From the NCBI GenBank assembly GCA_030427205.1, contig JAUHXC010000041.1, positions 1 through 64,000 on the forward strand: a stretch of DNA of 64,000 bases. Reading direction: 5' to 3'. The notes under the pieces are model-generated. The model made no database searches. It worked only from the letters and a program-made list of their open reading frames with translations, and was not told the origin of the DNA. This document shows, piece after piece, positions 59,144 through 64,000 of this stretch. This stretch comes from a bacterium (GTDB taxonomy: Bacteria > Myxococcota_A > Bradymonadia > UBA7976 > UBA1532). A program made the translations under genes and the position numbers. Positions within the stretch are counted from its first letter, which is position 1. Each line of letters opens with the position of its first letter.

Positions 59144-60616
59144 ATGGCCGCTCCGCTGGGACAGGACGACGTCCACGATCGCATCCAGGCGGCGGGCAAG
59201 AACCTGCTGCTGTATGCCTTCTCGCTGCTCAAGACCGGCGAGGTGCACGAGCTGAACAACGAGGCCTGGCTGCGACCCACCGAGAAGCTGGCCGAGGCGC
59301 TCGCGCCGCTGATCAAGCTCGAGCGCCAGGCGATCACCTTCGTGGTCCACGAGGGCGTGGCCCAGATCAACAGCCACGCGCTCTGGCTCGACCGCACCAC
59401 CGCCGATCAGGCCCAGGAGCTCGAGCAGCAGCTCGCCCGGCGCGAGGCGGGCGGGTTCATCTTCGTCAAGAAGCCCGACGAGGAGCAGCTCAAGCGCTTC
59501 TTCTTCCAGTTCGCCCGCTTCCGGCCGCCGGCCGACGTCACCGACCAGTTCGGGGCGATGGTCGAGAAGCTCACCGAAGAGGGCATCGAAGACATCAAGG
59601 TGGCCCCGCAGCCGCTGCGCCTCGAAGGCGTCGGCCAGGGCGTGCGCGGCGTCTCGTCGCTGTGGCATTACGCCAAGTCGGTGGCCGGCATCGGTGATCT
59701 GTTCTCCAAGACGCCGGTCGAGATCAAAGCCGCCCGGCGCATCGCCCAGGAGCTCGTCGACGCCTGCGCCACCGAGCAGGATCTGCTGTTCGCCCTGCCG
59801 CTGTTGTCCCGCGAGCGCACGCCGGGGCATACCGCCGTCGATCGCGGGCTGATGGCCGCCGGCTTCGGTCGCGGGCTGGGGCTCAGCGCGATTCAATGCG
59901 CCGATCTGGCCACCGCGGCGCTGCTGACGGGCGTGGGCGTGGCCTATGACAACCCCGATCCGGCGCGCTTCACGACCGTGGAGACCGCCTCGACCCTGGT
60001 CGTGCGTCAGCTCGACGAGGGCGCGAAGTTCACCCCGCTGCTCGCCCGGCGGGTGGTCACCGCGCTCGAAGCGGGTCAGGGGCCCGACGGCGCGGGGCCG
60101 CCGTATATCGTCGATCCGCCGCCGCTGCTGCCGACGAGCCAGCTCGTGATGCTCATCGATCACTACCTCGCCCGGGTGCGCGGCGACGCCGGGCCGGCGG
60201 CGAGCCCGCTGGCGGTGGGGCTCGAGCTGTTGCAGACCCCGCCGCCGCGCATCGAACACGCGCTGGTGCAGGTCTTCGTGGCCGTCGTCGGGCTGATCCC
60301 GGTGGGCACGGTCATCGAGCTGCAGAACGGTGATCTGGCGGTGGTGGCCGACGTCGATCACCTGCGCGGGCGGCACCTGTACCGCAAGCAGCCGGCGCCG
60401 GTGACCCAGCCGCGCAAGATCTTCGTCGAGCGCATGCGCGACCAGAAGGGCAAGGTGATCGCCGAGCGGCGGGCCCGGGTGCGGCTGGGCGACGAGGGCG
60501 AAGACGGCGAGTGGGCCATCGCCCGCACGCTGACCCTCGACGCGCACCGCGATCTGGTGGTGCGGGCCTTGATCCGCAGCCCGTCGACGGTGGTGGCCCA
60601 GATGGGGCTTCGATGA
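59144..60616 (+). CDS. Degenerate HD-GYP-like protein
   Basis: Predicted 490-residue cytoplasmic protein. The region around residues 225-300 aligns in outline with HD-GYP phosphodiesterases (GHTAVDRGLMAAGFGRGLGL then CADLATAALL), but the metal-binding HDIG is replaced by TGVG (262-265), so c-di-GMP hydrolysis is not expected. The N-terminal 150 residues are helical and share the head-like region of the scaffold upstream in general shape (HELNNEAWLRPTEKLAEAL, EQLKRFFFQFARFRPP). The C-terminal part is beta-rich (PVGTVIELQNGDLAVVADV), as in the tail of some HD-GYP proteins. It starts 3 nt after the scaffold stop. Confidence 0.65.
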   Translation: MAAPLGQDDVHDRIQAAGKNLLLYAFSLLKTGEVHELNNEAWLRPTEKLAEALAPLIKLERQAITFVVHEGVAQINSHALWLDRTTADQAQELEQQLARREAGGFIFVKKPDEEQLKRFFFQFARFRPPADVTDQFGAMVEKLTEEGIEDIKVAPQPLRLEGVGQGVRGVSSLWHYAKSVAGIGDLFSKTPVEIKAARRIAQELVDACATEQDLLFALPLLSRERTPGHTAVDRGLMAAGFGRGLGLSAIQCADLATAALLTGVGVAYDNPDPARFTTVETASTLVVRQLDEGAKFTPLLARRVVTALEAGQGPDGAGPPYIVDPPPLLPTSQLVMLIDHYLARVRGDAGPAASPLAVGLELLQTPPPRIEHALVQVFVAVVGLIPVGTVIELQNGDLAVVADVDHLRGRHLYRKQPAPVTQPRKIFVERMRDQKGKVIAERRARVRLGDEGEDGEWAIARTLTLDAHRDLVVRALIRSPSTVVAQMGLR

Positions 60617-61170
60617 GCAAACGGTTCTCGTCGGCCCCCGGCGTCTTGATCGCGATGCCCGAGCTGGTCGACCCCAACTTCGAGCGGGCGGTGGTGGTGA
60701 TGATCCAGCACGACGCCGAGGGCGCGCTGGGGCTGGTGATCAACCATCCGCTGCGCCACAAGGCGGCCGACGTGGTCGCCGGCTTCGGGCTGCCGTGGAC
60801 CGCCGACGGCGAGACGGCGCTGTTGCGCGGCGGCCCGGTCGAGCAGCAGTCGCTGTGGATGCTGCACGACGACGGCTGGGGCTTCGACGAGACGATGAAG
60901 GTCTGCCCGGGGGTCTCGGTGAGCCGCAGCAAGGAGGCCCTGACCCGCATGTGCCGCAGCGGTGAGCGCCAGCTGCGGCTGCTGGTGGGCTACGCCGGCT
61001 GGGGGCCGGGCCAGCTCGAGGGCGAGATCCAGGCCGGCTCGTGGCTGACGGCGACGGCGGGCAAGAGCCAGATCTTCGACTGGCCGCGGGACGAGGTCTG
61101 GGCGCGCACGGTGCGCAGCCTGGGCATCGATCCGGCGCACCTCATCGGCGGCGGGCCCACGCTGCAGTAG
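60613..61170 (+). CDS. algH: AlgH/YqgE-family protein
   Basis: Predicted 185-residue protein of the conserved UPF0301 family (YqgE/AlgH). The motifs are clear: GVLIAMPELVDPNFERAVV, GALGLVINHPL, LLRGGPVEQQS and the closing YAGWGPGQLEGEIQAGSWL. The biochemical role is unknown; in Pseudomonas it was linked to alginate regulation. The ATG overlaps the stop of the HD-GYP-like gene by 4 nt; the frame's upstream extension is shadow. It ends 22 nt before the convergent cytochrome gene. Confidence 0.95.
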   Translation: MSKRFSSAPGVLIAMPELVDPNFERAVVVMIQHDAEGALGLVINHPLRHKAADVVAGFGLPWTADGETALLRGGPVEQQSLWMLHDDGWGFDETMKVCPGVSVSRSKEALTRMCRSGERQLRLLVGYAGWGPGQLEGEIQAGSWLTATAGKSQIFDWPRDEVWARTVRSLGIDPAHLIGGGPTLQ

Positions 61171-61192
61171 CGGCCCGCGCCCCCTGTAATGG

Positions 61193-61672
61193 CTACCAGA
61201 TCGGGTTCGGCGGATAGACCGGCGGGCCGTTGACCCCCGGCGGGTGTTCGAGCGGCCCCTGCACCGCTTCGAGGTAGTCGAGCAGCTGCACCCGCTGCTC
61301 GGCGGGGATGGGCCACAGGCTCTGCGTCTCCTGCATCCAGGTGATCGTCGCGTCCCAGCGGGCGCGGGACATGCGATTCTGGGTGACGAGCGCCGTGGAG
61401 TGGCACGGGGTGCAGTGGGTGATGACCACGGTGCGGCCGGCGCCCGCCGCGAGGCCCATCACCTCGGGCGGATCGAGGTCGGCGGGGTTGACGGCGGTCG
61501 CGGGCGCGGCGGGCGGCTCGACGGCCTTGGCCGCGGGCGGCTCCGCGGCCGGTGTCGGATCGGGCGGGCTGCGATCGCAGCCGAATGCCAGCGCCACCGC
61601 CGACAGAGCGACGGCCCGCACGACCGCAGCCCGGCGGGCTCTCGCTCCGATGGCAGACGACGGACGGCTCAT
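61193..61672 (-). CDS. Cytochrome c lipoprotein, partner of the Mo oxidase
   Basis: Predicted 159-residue lipoprotein (ALAFGC) with a Pro/Ala spacer and a single haem-c site CTPCH. The axial Met is probably in the NRMSRARWDATITWM segment. Its ATG overlaps by 4 nt the stop of the sulfite-oxidase-like gene, as in SorA/SorB pairs, so it is likely the electron acceptor of that enzyme in the periplasm. Sulfite as substrate is inferred from the partner. Confidence 0.88.
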   Translation of the reverse strand: MSRPSSAIGARARRAAVVRAVALSAVALAFGCDRSPPDPTPAAEPPAAKAVEPPAAPATAVNPADLDPPEVMGLAAGAGRTVVITHCTPCHSTALVTQNRMSRARWDATITWMQETQSLWPIPAEQRVQLLDYLEAVQGPLEHPPGVNGPPVYPPNPIW

Positions 61673-62973
61673 GCCTTCACCGTCAGAGAGATCCGATGCA
61701 TGGCGTTGTTGAGGTAGCCCTTGGGGTTCCAGCCGGGCACCACCATCGGCTGCATCTCACCGGCGTCGTCGGTGGCCCGGGCCCAGACCTCGTAGTAGCC
61801 CGGCGCGGGCGGGGTGAGTTCGATGCGCCAGCGCTGCCACGCGTGTCGATTGCGCGGCGTCTCCAGGGTGCAGGCGCGCCAGGTGGCGCCGAAGTCGAGG
61901 CTGATGTGCATCGCCTTCACCGCGCGCTCGCCCGACCACGCGTGCCCCCGGATCTCGACCGAGTGCCCGACCCGCACCTCACCGCCGGAGCGGGGCGCGG
62001 TGATCACCGACTTGACCGGCATGCGCTCGATGATGCGCATCGCGCCGGGCGCGACATCGCTGCCCGGCTTCACCGGCCGCTCGGGCACCCGATAGCTGGG
62101 TGCCTCCATCTTGGGGCCGTCGTGCACCCGATCGCGCACCCACAGCCGCCGCAGCCACTTGCCGGAGACCGACGCCGGCCAGCCGGGCACGACCAGCCGG
62201 GCCGGAAACCCGTGCAGGGCGGGCAGCGGCGCCCCGTTCATCTCGAGGGCGATGAGCGTATCCGGGTCGAGGGCCTTCTCGATGGGCACCCCGCGGGAGA
62301 TGACCGTCTTCTTCGGATCACCGCTGAGGTGCACGTCTTCACCGTAGTAGCCCACGTAGACCGCGTTCGGCTCGACGCCGGCCGCCTCGAGGACGTCGGC
62401 GAGCCGCACGCCGGTATACGCCGCGCAGCCCACCGCGCCGATGGTCCACTGGTTGCCCTTGGCCGGCGGGTTGAAACCCGCACGCCCGTTGCCGCCGCAC
62501 TCCAGTACGACCGCCGCCGAGGCCTGCTCGAAGCGACGCAACGCCGGCAGGTCGAGCGTCAGCGCCCGCTTCACCGCGCCGTCGACGGTCAACGTCCAGC
62601 CGGTGAGATCACCGCCCCGCTCGGGCAGGTTGCCGTTGTTGCGCACGAAGTGACGCCCGACGGGGGTGATGTCGTCGTCGAGCAACCACGGCGGGGTCTC
62701 GGCGTTGAGCGGCCGGTCGTTGAGGATCCGCAGGCCGTCCTTCTCGGCGATGAGATCGCCCGGTCGACCCGCCTCGGCGAAGGCGGCGGGGATCAGACCC
62801 GCGGGCATGTGCCGCGAGAACGGGATGCTCGCGCCGACCGCGGCCCCCATCGCCGCCAGGGCCGCGCGGCCGAGGAAGCCCCGCCGGGTCGCGCCGACGC
62901 GGCGACCGAATACCAGGGCGTCCCCCCGATCGGGGTCGGCATAGAGCTCGCTGATGCCTCGTTCGCGCCGCAT
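61669..62973 (-). CDS. Sulfite-oxidase-family molybdopterin enzyme, Tat-exported
   Basis: Predicted 434-residue periplasmic molybdenum oxidoreductase. A twin-arginine signal is present (RRVGATRRGFLG, residues 24-35), with the Tat pair at R30-R31. The Mo-ligand Cys159 lies in LECGGNGR, followed by the family's WTIGAVGCAAYTGVRLADVL and GYYGEDVHLS. The C-terminal Mo-co dimerisation domain is complete (GHAWSGERAVKAMHISLDFG). It probably oxidises sulfite to sulfate; a related substrate is possible. ATG 62973 follows AGAGG. The cytochrome gene overlaps its stop. Confidence 0.92.
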   Translation of the reverse strand: MRRERGISELYADPDRGDALVFGRRVGATRRGFLGRAALAAMGAAVGASIPFSRHMPAGLIPAAFAEAGRPGDLIAEKDGLRILNDRPLNAETPPWLLDDDITPVGRHFVRNNGNLPERGGDLTGWTLTVDGAVKRALTLDLPALRRFEQASAAVVLECGGNGRAGFNPPAKGNQWTIGAVGCAAYTGVRLADVLEAAGVEPNAVYVGYYGEDVHLSGDPKKTVISRGVPIEKALDPDTLIALEMNGAPLPALHGFPARLVVPGWPASVSGKWLRRLWVRDRVHDGPKMEAPSYRVPERPVKPGSDVAPGAMRIIERMPVKSVITAPRSGGEVRVGHSVEIRGHAWSGERAVKAMHISLDFGATWRACTLETPRNRHAWQRWRIELTPPAPGYYEVWARATDDAGEMQPMVVPGWNPKGYLNNAMHRISLTVKA

Positions 62974-63230
62974 ATCACCTCTCGGATGCCAGGACCCGCC
63001 ATCGGGCAGGCGCGGGCTCTGCATGGTCCGTGCCCCGCGGCCGCGGGCCCGTCGCGTCACCGATCGGCCACGGTGTCGCTTCATTACGTCGAGACATTTT
63101 GGCGTCGATGTTTCAAGGAGATCATACACTGCGCGCCGAGGGGCGCGCCGCGCCGCGCCCTGACCGTCGAGCGAGAGGGCGGCGCGAGACTTGCTAATCG
63201 AGCGGCACGCTCTCATGGAGTCGAGTGATC

Positions 63231-64000
63231 ATGAGTTGGATCTACCCCGCCTTCCTCTTCACCGTCTCGGCCCTGGTCATGCTCGCCGAGCGGCTGTGGC
63301 CCTGGCGCCCCGAGCAGAAGCAGGTGCGCCCCGCCCTGTGGTCCGACGTGGTGCACCTCGTCTTCAACGGGCACTTCCTGGGCCTCATCTTCTTCGGCGT
63401 CGCGAGCCACCACATCCTGCCGCACCTCGATCGGTGGTTCGCCGGCATCGGCTGGACCGACGTGGTCTATCGCAACGCCGCCGCCGGCTGGCCGATCTGG
63501 GTGCAGATCCCCATCGCGCTCTTCGCCATCGACTTCGTGCAGTGGTGCGTGCACAACCTGCTGCACCGGGTGCCCTTCTTCTGGAGGTTCCATGAGACCC
63601 ACCACTCGGTCGAAGACGGCGAGATGGACTGGATCGTCTCCTTCCGTTTTCAGTGGACCGAGGTCGTCGTCTACAAGGTCGTGCAGTACTTGCCGCTGGC
63701 GTGGTTCGGCTTCGCCTGGGAGGCGATCATCGTGCACGCCACCTTCGGCACGCTGATCGGGCACCTCAACCACAGCAACCTCGACCTGGGCCGCGGCTGG
63801 TGGCGCTACATCCTCAACAGCCCGCGCATGCACATCTGGCATCACGACTACGACCGCGGGGGCAGCGACACCGTCAACTTCGGCATCATCTTCAGCTGCT
63901 GGGACTGGATCTTCGGCACCGCCTACATGCCGGAGCACTCGCCGCGCAAGCTGGGCTACCCCGGCGTCGAAGATCACCCCAAGGACTTCTTCTCGCAGGT
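63231..64000 (+). CDS. Sterol desaturase / fatty-acid hydroxylase family protein (3' end cut)
   Basis: The first 256 codons of a membrane di-iron hydroxylase, running off the window. Hydrophobic segments are at about residues 2-20, 37-55, 85-105 and 145-170. The histidine clusters are in place: HNLLHR, HETHHS, HLNHSN and HIWHHD. The family hydroxylates or desaturates sterols, fatty alcohols or carotenoids. The ATG at 63231 is preceded by GGAG at ten bases. It is divergent from the sulfite-oxidase gene; the 257-nt gap between them is AT-richer around 63080-63130 and probably contains both promoters. Confidence 0.9.
   Translation, partial: MSWIYPAFLFTVSALVMLAERLWPWRPEQKQVRPALWSDVVHLVFNGHFLGLIFFGVASHHILPHLDRWFAGIGWTDVVYRNAAAGWPIWVQIPIALFAIDFVQWCVHNLLHRVPFFWRFHETHHSVEDGEMDWIVSFRFQWTEVVVYKVVQYLPLAWFGFAWEAIIVHATFGTLIGHLNHSNLDLGRGWWRYILNSPRMHIWHHDYDRGGSDTVNFGIIFSCWDWIFGTAYMPEHSPRKLGYPGVEDHPKDFFSQ

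Noticed and set aside
52859..60547. A 2562-codon open frame on the minus strand
   Set aside because: It is antisense to at least four well-supported plus-strand genes (HEAT protein, HAD lipoprotein, scaffold, HD-GYP-like). With almost every codon ending in G or C, one antisense frame loses its stops. It has no signal, domain or sensible start.

Overview
The window is high-GC DNA (about 70% by eye) in which nearly every codon ends in G or C. It reads like a Myxococcota-type (former deltaproteobacterial) chromosome. The reasons are several lipoproteins with Asp/Cys metal-binding repeats (MopE-type, thrombospondin type 3, Kazal-like), roadblock/LC7 and PATAN (DUF4388) signalling proteins, a receptor-kinase-like protein, HEAT-repeat scaffolds and three ABC1/UbiB-type kinases. 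I see no rRNA, tRNA, transposase, phage gene or CRISPR array. This is ordinary chromosome with a few accessory patches, and genus cannot be told from the sequence.

Layout. 0-7.7 kb: a MopE-repeat lipoprotein, a membrane protein, a methyltransferase plus condensation-like acyltransferase pair, a lone flagellin, a class 3 aldehyde dehydrogenase and a membrane-anchored unknown. 7.7-14 kb: a signalling block with a twin roadblock protein, a receiver-PATAN regulator, a PAS histidine kinase, a single roadblock protein, a divergent V4R-like protein with a structured leader, a coiled-coil protein and a protoglobin. 14.3-23 kb: a cyclophilin lipoprotein, then three ABC1 kinases interleaved with an alpha/beta hydrolase, a membrane protein and two tiny basic proteins. 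23-28 kb: a Rieske oxygenase with a Cys-rich partner, arginine decarboxylase and an MBL hydrolase. 28-35 kb: a complete RND efflux operon whose TolC carries an N-terminal substrate-binding domain. 35-39.6 kb: a PLP ammonia-lyase, a predicted pseudokinase, a small lipoprotein, an MtfA-type peptidase and a Kazal-like lipoprotein with a good sigma-54 promoter.

39.9-48 kb: an accessory-looking patch holding an exported unknown, a frameshifted lipoprotein followed by two tandem mosaic paralogues, a HEAT-like membrane protein, about 0.8 kb of 42-bp tandem repeats, and pyrC. 48-54.6 kb: the most unusual stretch. A lipoprotein that fuses a type 1 periplasmic-binding domain to a legumain/GPI8-like C13 cysteine peptidase is followed by a secreted four-domain bulb-type lectin and a HEAT protein, each set off by its own terminator. 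54.7-61.2 kb: an FCP1-like HAD lipoprotein and an operon of HEAT scaffold, degenerate HD-GYP protein and AlgH. 61.2-64 kb: a sulfite-oxidase-like Mo enzyme with its cytochrome c, and the start of a sterol-desaturase-family hydroxylase cut by the window end.

Best candidates for something undescribed: the binding-protein/legumain lipoprotein (48179-50356), the ABC1-kinase/tiny-protein cluster (15.2-23 kb), the roadblock-PATAN-kinase cassette without a visible GTPase (7.7-12 kb), and the 42-bp minisatellite upstream of pyrC.
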